Part shown: positions 15,585-24,273 of the stretch, one piece after another
Layout of the letters: every line of letters begins with the position of its first letter
How positions within the stretch are numbered: position 1 is the stretch's first letter
Source: Regnicoccus_A sp014224355
Lineage (GTDB): Bacteria > Cyanobacteriota > Cyanobacteriia > PCC-6307 > Cyanobiaceae
Length of the DNA stretch: 64,000 nucleotides
Direction: 5' to 3'
Assembly: GCF_050920705.1 (NCBI RefSeq)
Contig: NZ_CP154799.1
Coordinates: 62,001-126,000, forward strand
Notes under the pieces: model-generated
Database searches by the model: none
Told to the model about the DNA's origin: nothing
Seen by the model: only the letters and a program-made list of their open reading frames with translations
Position numbers and translations under genes: made by a program

Positions 15585-17599
15585 ATGACGTCGGCTGCCG
15601 AACTTGCCTGGTTGATCCCCGTCCTGCCCCTGGCGGGAGCGGCCATCACCGGTCTCGGCCTGATCAGTTTCAATCGAACCGTCAACCGGTTGCGAAAACC
15701 GGTGGCGATCCTGCTGCTCAGCTGCGTCGGAGCGGCCGCTGTGCTGAGTTTTGCCATCCTGGCGGAGCAGCTGGCGGGAGCTCCCACCATCGAAGTGCTG
15801 TTCAACTGGGCCAGCGCCGGCACTTTCAACCTGCAGATGGGCTTCCGGGTGGATGCTCTCGGGGCTGTGATGCTCTCGCTGGTCACCACCATCGCCCTGC
15901 TGGTGATGGTGTATTCCGATGGCTACATGGCCCATGACAAGGGCTACGTACGCTTTTTCACCTACCTGGCCCTGTTCAGCAGTTCGATGCTGGGCCTGGT
16001 GATCAGCCCGAACCTGCTCGAGATCTACGTCTTCTGGGAGCTGGTGGGGATGTGCTCCTACCTGCTGGTCGGCTTCTGGTACGACCGAGACGGCGCCGCC
16101 AACGCGGCCCAGAAGGCTTTTGTGGTCAACCGGGTGGGCGATTTCGGCCTGCTGCTGGGCATTCTCGGCCTGTTCTGGGCCACCGGAAGTTTCGGTTTCG
16201 AGGAGATCGGCACCAGGCTCAGCGAGGCCGTGGCCGGCGGCAGCCTTTCCAATGCAGCAGCCGTGCTGCTCTGCCTGCTGGTCTTCATGGGACCGATGGC
16301 CAAGTCAGCCCAGTTTCCGCTGCATGTGTGGCTGCCCGACGCCATGGAGGGCCCCACACCGATCTCCGCCCTGATTCATGCCGCGACGATGGTGGCGGCC
16401 GGCGTTTTTCTGGTGGCCCGGCTGCAGCCGGTCTATGCCCCCTTCCCTCAGGTGCAGCTGGTGATCGCCGTCGTGGGCACGATCACCTGCTTCCTCGGGG
16501 CCTCGATCGCCCTCACCCAGATGGATCTCAAGAAGGGTCTGGCGTACAGCACCGTGAGCCAGCTGGGTTACATGATGCTGGCCATGGGCTGCGGCGCTCC
16601 GGTGGCCGGCATGTTCCACCTGGTCACCCACGCCTTCTTCAAGGCGATGCTCTTCCTGGGATCCGGCTCGGTGATCCACGCCATGGAGGACGTGGTGGGC
16701 CATGAGCCGGTGCTGGCCCAGGACATGCGCCTGATGGGCGGCCTTCGCCAATTCATGCCGGTCACGAGCAGCACCTTTCTGGTCGGTTGTGTGGCGATCA
16801 GCGGCATTCCCCCCTTGCGGGCTTCTGGAGCAAGGACGAAATTCTCGGACAGGCCTTCAACACCTACCCGTTGCTCTGGGTGGTGGGCTTTCTAACCGCC
16901 GGCATGACCGCCTTCTACATGTTCCGGCTCTACTTCCTCACCTTCGAAGGCGACTTCCGGGGCAACGATGCCGCCCTCCAGGCCCAGCTGCTGCAGGAAG
17001 CGGGCAAGCCGGTTCAGGGGGCCGAAGGCCACGACGGCGGCCATGGCCACCACGCCGCCCACCCCCATGAATCCAGCTGGCAGATGGCCCTGCCCCTGGC
17101 CGTTCTGGCGGTGCCGTCGGCCTTGATCGGCCTGCTGGGCACCCCCTGGCACAGCCGTTTCGCCGGCCTGCTCGACCCCCGGGAAGCCGCCGTGATGGCG
17201 GAGCACTTCAGCTGGTCTGAATTCCTTCCGCTGGCCGGGGCCTCGGTGGCCGTCTCGATCACGGGGATCGCCATCGCAGGGCTGGCCTACGCGCTCCACA
17301 AACTGGATCTGGCCACCGCGGTGGCTGCGCGTTTCCCCAGCCTCAACGCCTTCCTGGCCAACAAGTGGTACCTCGACGACCTCAACGACAGGATTTTCGT
17401 CAAAGGCAGCCGCAAGCTGGCCCGTCAGGTGCTTGAGGTGGACGCCAAGGTGGTGGACGGGGTGGTGAACCTCACCGGCCTCCTGACCCTGGGCAGCGGA
17501 GAGGGCCTCAAGTATTTCGAAACCGGCCGGGCCCAGTTCTATGCCCTGATCGTGTTCGGCGGGGTGATCGCCCTGGTGGTGCTGTTCAGCAGCTTCTGA
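15585..17599 (+). pseudogene. ndhF: NAD(P)H-quinone oxidoreductase subunit 5 (NdhF1), frame broken by one missing C
   Basis: NdhF is the distal proton-pumping, antiporter-like subunit of NDH-1, used in respiration and cyclic electron flow. The first frame (from ATG 15585) covers the N-terminal domain and the Proton_antipo_M region with YLLVGFWYDRDGAANAAQKAF and FPLHVWLPDAMEGPTPISALIHAATMVAAG split over several helices. At a six-C run (16809-16814) the frame is lost; with seven C it reads GIPPLAGFWSKDEILGQ and continues to 17599. The corrected length of 671 residues is normal for NdhF1. A His-rich loop (DGGHGHHAAHPHE) is present in the second part. Most likely a homopolymer error. Confidence 0.9.
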
Positions 17600-17669
17600 G
17601 CCAGGCTTCAGCCGGTGCCACTGTGTGTGTCATCCCTTATCTGGGAGCGGTTGGGGCGGCAGGTATTTC

Positions 17670-17675
17670 TACACT
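17670..17675 (+). promoter_or_regulatory. Putative -10 element (TACACT) upstream of ndhD
   Basis: TACACT preceded by ATTTC, 24 bases before the GTG at 17700. It matches the hexamer in front of ndhF. If real, ndhD has its own promoter although it also follows ndhF by only 100 bases. No good -35 sequence is visible. Confidence 0.3.
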
Positions 17676-17699
17676 CCGCCCAGAACTGCTCCCTGCCCC

Positions 17700-19382
17700 G
17701 TGCCGCTCGACCCTGCTGTTGCCACGGGCGCCCTCGGTGCCGTGAGCATGGGATCCGCCACCGTGTTCCCCTGGCTGAGCGTTTCGATCCTGCTGCCGAT
17801 CGCCGCGGCTCTGCTGATTCCGTTCATCCCGGATCAGGGCGATGGCAAGACGATCCGCTGGTACGCCCTGGGAGTGGCCCTGATCACCTTCCTGGTCACC
17901 GCCGGCGCCTACCTCAACGGCTACGACCCCTCAGTGGCCGGTCTGCAGTTGATCGAGCGGGTGGAGTGGGTGCCCGATCTGGGGCTGGCCTGGTCGGTGG
18001 GGGCCGATGGGCTCTCGATGCCTCTGATTCTGCTCACCAGCTTCATCACCGCCCTGGCGGTGCTCGCGGCCTGGCCGGTCACCTTCAAGCCGCGCCTGTT
18101 CTATTTCCTGATCCTGGCCATGGACGGTGGTCAGATCGCCGTCTTCGCAGTGCAGGACATGCTCCTGTTCTTCCTCTCCTGGGAGCTGGAGCTGCTGCCG
18201 GTGTATCTGTTGCTGGCGATCTGGGGGGCGAAAAAACGGCAGTACGCCGCCACCAAGTTCATCCTCTACACCGCGGGCGGCTCGGTGTTCATCCTGCTGG
18301 CTGCCCTGGCCATGGGGTTTCAAGGCGGGGGCACCCCCAGCTTTGAATACACCACCCTGGCGGCCAAGGAGTTCGGCACCCGCTTCCAGCTGCTGGCCTA
18401 CGCCGGCCTGCTGATCGCCTTCGGCGTCAAGCTGCCGATCGTGCCGCTTCACACCTGGCTGCCCGACGCCCACGGCGAAGCCACGGCACCGGTGCACATG
18501 CTGCTCGCCGGCATCCTGCTGAAGATGGGGGGGTACGCCCTGCTGCGCTTCAACGTGCAGCTGCTGCCCGATGCCCACGCCCAGTTCGCGCCGCTGCTGG
18601 TGGTGCTGGGGGTGGTGAACATCATCTACGCCGCGCTCACCTCCTTCGCCCAGCGCAACCTCAAGCGCAAGATCGCCTACAGCTCGATCAGCCACATGGG
18701 CTTCGTGCTGATCGGCATCGGCAGCTTCAGCGCCCTGGGCACCAGCGGAGCCATGCTTCAGATGGTCAGCCATGGCCTGATCGGCGCCAGCCTCTTCTTC
18801 CTGGTCGGTGCCACCTACGACCGCACCCACACACTCCAGCTCGATGAAATGGGCGGTGTGGGCCAGAAGATGCGCAAGATGTTCGCCCTCTGGACCGTCT
18901 GCTCACTGGCCTCCCTCGCCCTGCCGGGCATGAGTGGCTTCGTGTCGGAGCTGATGGTGTTCGTGGGCTTCGTCACCAGCGAGGCCTATTCACTCAGCTT
19001 CCGCATCGTGATGGCGGCCCTGGCGGCTGTGGGGGTGATCCTCACGCCGATCTATCTGCTGTCGATGCTGCGCGAGATCTTCTTCGGCAAGGAGAACACC
19101 GAGCTGGTCTCCCACACCAAGCTGGTGGATGCCGAGCCCCGGGAGATCTATGTGATCTCCTGCCTGCTGGTGCCGATCATCGGCATCGGCCTCTACCCCC
19201 GCCTGATGACCGACAGCTACCGGGCCTCGATCGAGGCCCTGGTGCAACGTGAGGAAGCCTCGATGGCCCGGATGATTCCAGCCGGGCGCCAGGGCCTGAT
19301 TCGTCAGAACCCTCCCCTGGCCTGGATCAGCCCCGGACTGGAAGCACAGCGGCCCCTGCTGGTCGCCCCACTGTTGCCCTGA
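17700..19382 (+). CDS. ndhD: NAD(P)H-quinone oxidoreductase subunit 4 (NdhD1)
   Basis: NdhD is a proton-translocating NDH-1 membrane subunit. Recognisable blocks are FPWLSVSILLPIAAALL, WSVGADGLSMPLILL, FFLSWELELLPVYLLLAIWG with the key Glu residues, GVKLPIVPLHTWLPDAHGE and ISHMGFVLIGIG. The sequence is of the NdhD1 type that pairs with NdhF1. Two starts are possible: GTG 17700 (560 residues) and ATG 17748 (MGSATVFPW); the upstream frame to 17625 contains the putative promoter and is unlikely to be coding. Confidence 0.93.
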   Translation: MPLDPAVATGALGAVSMGSATVFPWLSVSILLPIAAALLIPFIPDQGDGKTIRWYALGVALITFLVTAGAYLNGYDPSVAGLQLIERVEWVPDLGLAWSVGADGLSMPLILLTSFITALAVLAAWPVTFKPRLFYFLILAMDGGQIAVFAVQDMLLFFLSWELELLPVYLLLAIWGAKKRQYAATKFILYTAGGSVFILLAALAMGFQGGGTPSFEYTTLAAKEFGTRFQLLAYAGLLIAFGVKLPIVPLHTWLPDAHGEATAPVHMLLAGILLKMGGYALLRFNVQLLPDAHAQFAPLLVVLGVVNIIYAALTSFAQRNLKRKIAYSSISHMGFVLIGIGSFSALGTSGAMLQMVSHGLIGASLFFLVGATYDRTHTLQLDEMGGVGQKMRKMFALWTVCSLASLALPGMSGFVSELMVFVGFVTSEAYSLSFRIVMAALAAVGVILTPIYLLSMLREIFFGKENTELVSHTKLVDAEPREIYVISCLLVPIIGIGLYPRLMTDSYRASIEALVQREEASMARMIPAGRQGLIRQNPPLAWISPGLEAQRPLLVAPLLP

Positions 19383-19544
19383 GCGAAGGGATTACGAAAC
19401 CCTGCGGTTGCAGCAGTCACCCTCCCCCACCACAAGGGGATGCCTACGCTCCCAGCCAGTCGGGATTTGGAGGGGACTTCCCTCACGTCCAAGCGTTTCA
19501 AACAACCGCCTCTCCCACTCGCCTCGCCCCAAGCGCCCTCAACC

Positions 19545-19919
19545 ATGCGTCAGCTGAACTTCCTGCTGATCTTCAGCTTCGGCCTGGCCACCGTGATGTT
19601 CACCCTGGAGAACACCACGCCCACCACGGTGCGCTTCCTGCCAGGGGTGAGTGCCACCCTGCCCCTCGCCGCCATGATGCTGGTGGTTGGTGGCATCGGT
19701 GCCACCGCCGCCTGGGTGTTCGCCGTCTGGACCGGCGTCGTCAAGAAGGTGGAGCAGCTGCAGGAGCAGACCGAACTGGAGGCCCAGCAGGTGCGGATCC
19801 GCGAACTGGAGGAAGACGTTCAGCGGTACCGGGCCACCGTCGATGCCCAGCTGAGCCTGCTGCCCGCAGCAGGTGAGAGCTCAGCCCCCACCCCTGAGCC
19901 TCAGCCCGAGCAGGCCTGA
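19545..19919 (+). CDS. LapA-domain (DUF1049) membrane protein
   Basis: A 124-residue protein with two transmembrane helices (NFLLIFSFGLATVMFTLEN and LAAMMLVVGGIGATAAWVFAVW) followed by a coiled coil (KKVEQLQEQTELEAQQVRIR) and a Ser/Pro/Glu tail. The TxxVRFLPG motif between the helices is typical of the LapA/DUF1049 family, which in enterobacteria takes part in lipopolysaccharide assembly; the role in cyanobacteria is not established. ATG at 19545 is chosen because the upstream 35 residues of open frame look non-coding. Confidence 0.78.
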   Translation: MRQLNFLLIFSFGLATVMFTLENTTPTTVRFLPGVSATLPLAAMMLVVGGIGATAAWVFAVWTGVVKKVEQLQEQTELEAQQVRIRELEEDVQRYRATVDAQLSLLPAAGESSAPTPEPQPEQA

Positions 19920-19988
19920 AGCTCAGTCCGGCTTTCGCTGGCCGTCGCCCGCCAGGCGGGGTACGTTTCCGGTAGTAGTGGAAGCACC

Positions 19989-20867
19989 GTGGCTGAAGCA
20001 GGCGCCAGGCTGGCGATCCGCCTGCTGCAGGATGCCGCCGAGCGTGGCGAGATCGACCCCTGGGACGTCGATGTGATTGCCGTGGTCGATGGCTTCCTCG
20101 ACCAGCTGCGCCAGCGGATCGGGGCCCCGCGCCTGGTGGGCAGGCCCGGCGACGGAGGCAGTTATGAGAGCGACCTGGCGGCCACCAGCGAGGCGTTCCT
20201 GGCCGCATCGGTGCTCGTGAGCCTCAAGGCGGAGATCCTCGAGCAGCAGACCCTGCCCCCCGAACCGGAGCTGGAACCGGATGGCTTCGCCGGCGACGAT
20301 GACGCGGGGGAAGTCTTCGAGCTGCTCTCCTTTCAGCTGCCGCGCAGGCCCGAGCGGCATCTGCTGCGCCGGGCCGTGGCTCCACCTCCCCTGCAGCGTC
20401 CCGTCACCCTGGGCGAACTGATCCGCCAGCTGGAGGACATCGCCGAGCGGCTGGAGCAGGGTGAAGGCAGCGGGCGGGCGAAGTCCCGGGGACGTCGCTA
20501 CAGCGAGCGGGCCGCCATCGAACAGGTGGCCGCCCTCGCCCACCGCGAGAAACTGCCGGAGACCACCGCGGCCCTCAGCCACTTCCTGCTGGAGTGGCAA
20601 GCCGCCAGCGACTGGGTGAACTTCGAGGTGCTGGTGGACGCCTGGGCCGAGGCCGCCCCACCGGATCTGGACCGGGATCGGGTGGGGGTGTTCTGGGCCC
20701 TGCTCTTCCTTTGCTCCCAGGGCAGGGTCGACCTGCAGCAGGACGGCGATCTGTTCGGGCCCCTGCACCTCAAAGGCTGCCAGGAGGGCGTGGGCACGCT
20801 GCCGTCAGCATTGCCTCACAGACTGGTGCCAGCTCCCTCTCCGGCTCGGGAAGTCCGGGCCGCCTGA
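19989..20867 (+). CDS. scpA: Segregation and condensation protein A
   Basis: ScpA is the kleisin subunit of the SMC condensin complex. The 292-residue product begins AIRLLQDAAERGEIDPWDVDVIAVVDGFLDQL split around the conserved PWDVDV, contains FLAASVLVSLKAEIL, and ends with a winged-helix region with VGVFWALLFLCSQGRVDLQQDG. Between these lies an acidic linker (residues 88-105). Length is a little above the usual 230-280 because of the linker and a C-terminal tail. GTG start at 19989. A few bases later comes the nucleotidyl-sugar gene; scpA-sugar pyrophosphorylase-metF is a typical cyanobacterial order as I remember it. Confidence 0.88.
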   Translation: MAEAGARLAIRLLQDAAERGEIDPWDVDVIAVVDGFLDQLRQRIGAPRLVGRPGDGGSYESDLAATSEAFLAASVLVSLKAEILEQQTLPPEPELEPDGFAGDDDAGEVFELLSFQLPRRPERHLLRRAVAPPPLQRPVTLGELIRQLEDIAERLEQGEGSGRAKSRGRRYSERAAIEQVAALAHREKLPETTAALSHFLLEWQAASDWVNFEVLVDAWAEAAPPDLDRDRVGVFWALLFLCSQGRVDLQQDGDLFGPLHLKGCQEGVGTLPSALPHRLVPAPSPAREVRAA

Positions 20868-20916
20868 GGGTCTTCATTAAGCTGCCCAGATTCAGATCAG
20901 AAGCGGACAGGTGCCC

Positions 20917-22101
20917 ATGAAGGCCATGATTCTCGCGGCCGGCAGGGGGACACGGGTGAGGCCAATCACCCACACGATCCCCAAGCCGATGATCCCGATC
21001 CTGCAGAAACCCGTCATGGAGTTTTTGCTTGAGCTGCTCCGTCAGCATGGGTTCACCGAGGTCATGGTGAATGTTTCACACCTGGCCGAAGAGATTGAGA
21101 ACTACTTCAGAGACGGCCAGCGCTTCGGCGTGGAGATCGCCTACAGCTTCGAAGGACGCATCGAAGATGGTGAACTGATCGGCGCCGCCCTGGGTTCCGC
21201 CGGTGGCATCAAGAAGATTCAGACGTTTCAGCCGTTTTTTGACGACACCTTCGTGGTGCTTTGCGGCGACGCGCTGATCGATCTCGATCTCACCGAGGCC
21301 GTCCGGCGCCACAAGGAGAAAAAGGCGATGGCCTCCCTGGTCACCAAGCGGGTGCCCAGGGACCAGGTGAGCAGCTACGGGGTGGTGGTCACCGATCAGG
21401 ACAGCCGGGTGCTGAGCTTCCAGGAGAAGCCTTCCCTGGAAGAGGCCGCCAGCGACATGATCAACACCGGCATCTACATCTTCGAGCCGGAGGTTCTCGA
21501 TCACGTCCCCGAGGGCATCCCCTTCGACATCGGCTCCGACCTCTTCCCGCGGCTTGTGGCTGCAGGAGCCCCCTTCTACGCCCTGCCGATGGACTTCGAA
21601 TGGGTCGACATCGGCAAGGTGCCTGATTACTGGCAGGCGATCCGCAGCGTGCTGGAAGGCAACGTACGTCAGGTGCAGGTACCGGGCCGGGAAGTCCGGC
21701 CAGGGATCTTCACTGGCCTGAACGTCGCCGCCGACTGGGACAAGATCACCGTTAAGGGTCCCATCTACGTGGGAGGAATGACCCGCATTGATCCGGGCGT
21801 GACCATCGTGGGCCCGGCCATGATCGGGCCGAGCTGCCACATCTGTGAAGGCGCCACGATCGACAACTCAATCATCTTCGAATACTCGCGCATCGGTGCG
21901 GGCGTGCGCCTGGTCGAGAAGCTGGTGTTCGGCCGCTACTGCGTCGATCGCAACGGTGATCACTTCGACCTGCAGGAAGCCTCTCTGGATTGGCTGATCA
22001 CCGATGTGCGCCGCCAGGACGTGGCGCAGCCATCCCCCCAGCAGAAGGCCATGGCCGATCTCCTGGGAACGGATCTGGCCCTGAGCGGGGGCGACAGCTG
22101 A
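20917..22101 (+). CDS. NDP-sugar pyrophosphorylase (mannose-1-phosphate guanylyltransferase type)
   Basis: A 394-residue sugar nucleotidyltransferase. Residues 1-235 form the catalytic domain: MKAMILAAGRGTRVRPIT with the GxGTRxRP loop, IPKPMIPI, VVLCGDALIDLDL with the metal-binding Asp, and the EKP motif in FQEKPS. Residues 270-350 form a left-handed beta-helix (ITVKGPIYVGGMTRIDPGVTI). It makes an activated hexose for cell-surface polysaccharide or glycoconjugates; GDP-mannose is the likeliest product, but glucose-1-P uridylyl/thymidylyl activity is possible. ATG at 20917 is preferred over GTG 20911. The gene ends in a strong hairpin. Confidence 0.85.
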   Translation: MKAMILAAGRGTRVRPITHTIPKPMIPILQKPVMEFLLELLRQHGFTEVMVNVSHLAEEIENYFRDGQRFGVEIAYSFEGRIEDGELIGAALGSAGGIKKIQTFQPFFDDTFVVLCGDALIDLDLTEAVRRHKEKKAMASLVTKRVPRDQVSSYGVVVTDQDSRVLSFQEKPSLEEAASDMINTGIYIFEPEVLDHVPEGIPFDIGSDLFPRLVAAGAPFYALPMDFEWVDIGKVPDYWQAIRSVLEGNVRQVQVPGREVRPGIFTGLNVAADWDKITVKGPIYVGGMTRIDPGVTIVGPAMIGPSCHICEGATIDNSIIFEYSRIGAGVRLVEKLVFGRYCVDRNGDHFDLQEASLDWLITDVRRQDVAQPSPQQKAMADLLGTDLALSGGDS

Positions 22102-22105
22102 TCAT

Positions 22106-22151
22106 CTGCCCCTGGCGGACCGCCGCTTCAGCAGCGGTCCGCCAGGGGCAG
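22106..22151. terminator. Perfect 18-bp hairpin between the sugar pyrophosphorylase gene and metF
   Basis: Left arm 22106-22123 and right arm 22134-22151 are perfectly complementary over 18 bases, with a ten-base loop (CGCTTCAGCA). It lies just past the stop of the plus-strand gene. The right arm encodes the last codons of metF (LPLADR) and the stop codon is in the loop, so it can act from both directions. There is no T tract, so it may serve as a 3'-end stabiliser or a factor-independent but T-less terminator. Confidence 0.7.
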
Positions 22152-23060
22152 CGGCCGACGTTGGGCCTGGCAGTTGCGTGGTGTGGCCGACACGCCAGCC
22201 TCAGCCAGGATCAAGGGAATGCGCTCCTCGGCCTTCACGGCCATCAGGTGAACCCCCTGGGTAATCCCCCTGTAGGCACGCACCTGTTCAGCGGCGATCG
22301 CCACACCCTCAGCCGCTGGGTCTGATGAAGCGGCCAGGCGGTCGATGATCGGCTGGGGGATCGAGGCCCCAGGCACCACGCGGTTGATGAAGGCCGCGTT
22401 TCGCGCCGACTTGAGCAGGAACACCCCGGCCAGCACCGGCAGGCCCAGGGGCTCGCTGATCTCGCCGCAGAAGCGGCGCAGGGCCTCGCTGTCCATCACC
22501 ATCTGGGTCTGCAGAAAGCGGGCACCAGCCGCGTGCTTGCGCCGGACCCTGGCCCGAAGACCACTCCAGCTGGCCGACTGAGGATCAGCCGCTGCCCCGG
22601 GGAACAGGGCTGTGGGACCATCCGGGAGAAGACCCTCCACGGGATCAAGGCCTCCATTGAGCTGGCCCACCAACTGAAGCAGGCGCACCGCCTCCAGCTC
22701 GTTGACGGCCCGGGCGCTGGGTTGATCTCCGGCACGCACGGGATCACCGGTCAGGCAGAGCACATTGCGGATGCCCAGGGCATGGGCCCCGAGCAGATCG
22801 GCCTGGAGAGCAATTCGATTGCGGTCGCGACAGGCCAGCTGCAACACCGGCTCGAGCCCGGCCTCCAGCAGCAGCCGGCAGAGGGCCAGGCTGCTCATGC
22901 GCATCACGGCCCTGCTTCCATCGGTGACATTGACGGCATGGACCAGCCCACGCAGCTTGGAGGCCACCGCCAGGGTGCGCTGCGGATTCCCTCCCCGCGG
23001 TGGGGTCACTTCGGCCGTGATGGCGAACTGACCGGTCTCCAGGGCCTGGCGCAGAAGCAA
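22128..23060 (-). CDS. metF: Methylenetetrahydrofolate reductase
   Basis: MetF reduces 5,10-methylene-THF to 5-methyl-THF for methionine synthesis. The TIM-barrel protein of 310 residues shows AITAEVTPPRGG, NVTDGSRAVMRMSSLALC, NVLCLTGDPV and FLQTQMVMDSEALRRF, all typical of the family. The start is TTG at 23060; a TGA stop lies six codons upstream in frame, so no better start is available nearby. Its last codons and stop are built into the hairpin at 22106-22151. Confidence 0.93.
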   Translation of the reverse strand: MLLRQALETGQFAITAEVTPPRGGNPQRTLAVASKLRGLVHAVNVTDGSRAVMRMSSLALCRLLLEAGLEPVLQLACRDRNRIALQADLLGAHALGIRNVLCLTGDPVRAGDQPSARAVNELEAVRLLQLVGQLNGGLDPVEGLLPDGPTALFPGAAADPQSASWSGLRARVRRKHAAGARFLQTQMVMDSEALRRFCGEISEPLGLPVLAGVFLLKSARNAAFINRVVPGASIPQPIIDRLAASSDPAAEGVAIAAEQVRAYRGITQGVHLMAVKAEERIPLILAEAGVSATPRNCQAQRRPLPLADRC

Positions 23061-23137
23061 CGGACGGGGGATCGCTCAGGCCCCATCATGCGCCAACGGC
23101 CACTGCTTACAGTGGGGTGTGGAGGCCTGGGGTATGG

Positions 23138-23407
23138 ATGTCCGATCGAGACGATCATGTCCAGCTGCGCTCCAGTCTTTCGGAACGTGAACTGGAGATC
23201 ATCGAGCGCGTGGCCACAGGCCTGACCAATCAGGAAATCGCCCTGGAGCTGATGATCAGCAAGCGCACCGTGGACAACCACGTCAGCAACATCTTCACCA
23301 AGACCGGCGCCAAGAACAGGGTGGCCCTGCTGAACTGGGCGATGGACAACGGCAAGATCTGCCGTGACGGCTTCAACTGCTGCAATCTGCCCAGCCCAGA
23401 GGGCTGA
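23138..23407 (+). CDS. pedR: PedR-like LuxR-family small regulator
   Basis: An 89-residue protein consisting almost only of a LuxR-type helix-turn-helix (LSERELEIIERVATGLTNQE and SKRTVDNHVSNIFTKTGAKN) plus a C-terminal segment with three cysteines (KICRDGFNCCNLP). This matches PedR, a cyanobacterial regulator that senses photosynthetic electron transport through thioredoxin, with the cysteines as plausible redox switches. ATG at 23138 (MSDRDD) is chosen over the GTG at 23117. A TACAGT at 23108-23113 is a possible -10. Symbol given by similarity. Confidence 0.8.
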   Translation: MSDRDDHVQLRSSLSERELEIIERVATGLTNQEIALELMISKRTVDNHVSNIFTKTGAKNRVALLNWAMDNGKICRDGFNCCNLPSPEG

Positions 23408-23436
23408 CCCCAGGCGGCGATGCCCCCTGGGCCGGA

Positions 23437-23622
23437 TCAGGCAGGCGTGGCAGCTGAAGCCGTCTTCGGGAAACTGGGCCTCTCCACCGTGGTGGTGAGG
23501 GATTGGAGGCTGTAGCGGTCTGGACCAAGCCCGAAGAGGTCGGCGTAGTCAAGACAATCATCGGCATCGCGCCCTGCGAAGCGAAGCACGCCTTGGTGGT
23601 CGTAGAGACCGATCACGAGCAA
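23437..23622 (-). CDS. Small conserved hypothetical protein (61 residues)
   Basis: A short minus-strand frame encodes VIGLYDHQGVLRFAGRDADD followed by CLDYADLFGL and YSLQSLTTTVE. The composition is that of a real protein, not a shadow, and I recall similar small proteins in picocyanobacteria, but no function is known. The start is TTG at 23622 or GTG two codons later; neither has a clear ribosome binding site. It lies downstream of the CYTH gene, on the same strand, behind an AT-rich palindrome. Confidence 0.55.
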   Translation of the reverse strand: MLVIGLYDHQGVLRFAGRDADDCLDYADLFGLGPDRYSLQSLTTTVERPSFPKTASAATPA

Positions 23623-23640
23623 AACTGCGGCTGAACGGAA

Positions 23641-23658
23641 TTAAGGAGAAATCCTTAA
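23641..23658. repeat. AT-rich inverted repeat with GAAA loop
   Basis: TTAAGGA - GAAA - TCCTTAA is a perfect 7-bp inverted repeat with a tetraloop, located between the stop of the CYTH gene and the start of the 61-residue gene (both on the minus strand). The sequence is unusually AT-rich for this window. It could be an operator, a short hairpin at the CYTH 3' end, or part of the small gene's promoter. Confidence 0.55.
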
Positions 23659-23665
23659 CGAAATC

Positions 23666-24220
23666 CTAGTCGATGTCGCCGTCGTTACAAAGCCCTCCAT
23701 CCAGCAAGGCCTGCCGTTCGGCCAGGGGCCTGTGGCTCCAGGCGCAGCGTGCCAAGGCGGCGTTGCTGAGATCTCCCCGTCCCGTGATCTCCTTCAAACA
23801 CCAGGGCGGCACGGTCAACGGCTGGTCCTCCCGCTCCAGTTCCACCTCCGCCAGAACCAGGGGCGCGTTCTCCCCCTCGAACACGTCGAGGACCCAGTCG
23901 CCGCCGGGCAGATCCAGGCCGTAGCGCTGCTTGCTCAGGTTGTCGGTCGTCAGAGCCAGAAGCTGCCTGGCATCGTCAGCGGGAATCGCGTACTCAAACT
24001 CCGCACGGGTGATCCTTGTGACGGCGGCCTTGAGCGTCAGCCAGGCCCTGCTCCCCGGCCCGGCCGATGCCTCCATGGGCTCGTCCTCCAGGCGAACCCG
24101 CACGGTGACGCCATCGGCTGAGGCCTGCAGATACCCCTGGCGCAGACGCTGCCCCCAGAGGATGTGATCCCTCCAGCCGGAACCCCGCACCAGAAAACGT
24201 CGCTCGATCTCCAGAGCCAC
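23666..24220 (-). CDS. CYTH-domain protein (triphosphate tunnel metalloenzyme)
   Basis: A 184-residue single-domain CYTH protein. The signature EIERRFLV near the N-terminus is the ExExK-like metal/phosphate motif of bacterial CthTTM/YgiF-type enzymes; further tunnel residues are seen in VTVRVRLED, WLTLKAAVTR and EFEYAIP, and WVLDVFEG and LAEVELERED follow. Bacterial single-domain members mostly hydrolyse inorganic triphosphate, which is the best guess here. GTG start at 24220, 53 bases downstream of nadK on the same strand. Confidence 0.85.
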   Translation of the reverse strand: MALEIERRFLVRGSGWRDHILWGQRLRQGYLQASADGVTVRVRLEDEPMEASAGPGSRAWLTLKAAVTRITRAEFEYAIPADDARQLLALTTDNLSKQRYGLDLPGGDWVLDVFEGENAPLVLAEVELEREDQPLTVPPWCLKEITGRGDLSNAALARCAWSHRPLAERQALLDGGLCNDGDID

Positions 24221-24273
24221 CGCTGAACCTGCTCACCCGGACTGGTTCATCCTGACCCCTGCGCCAAGGGCAC

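Noticed and set aside
15480..23137. HLR1 sites for RpaB near ndhF, ndhD and pedR
   Set aside because: Single TTACA half-sites are present, but the tandem spacing required for HLR1 is not seen.
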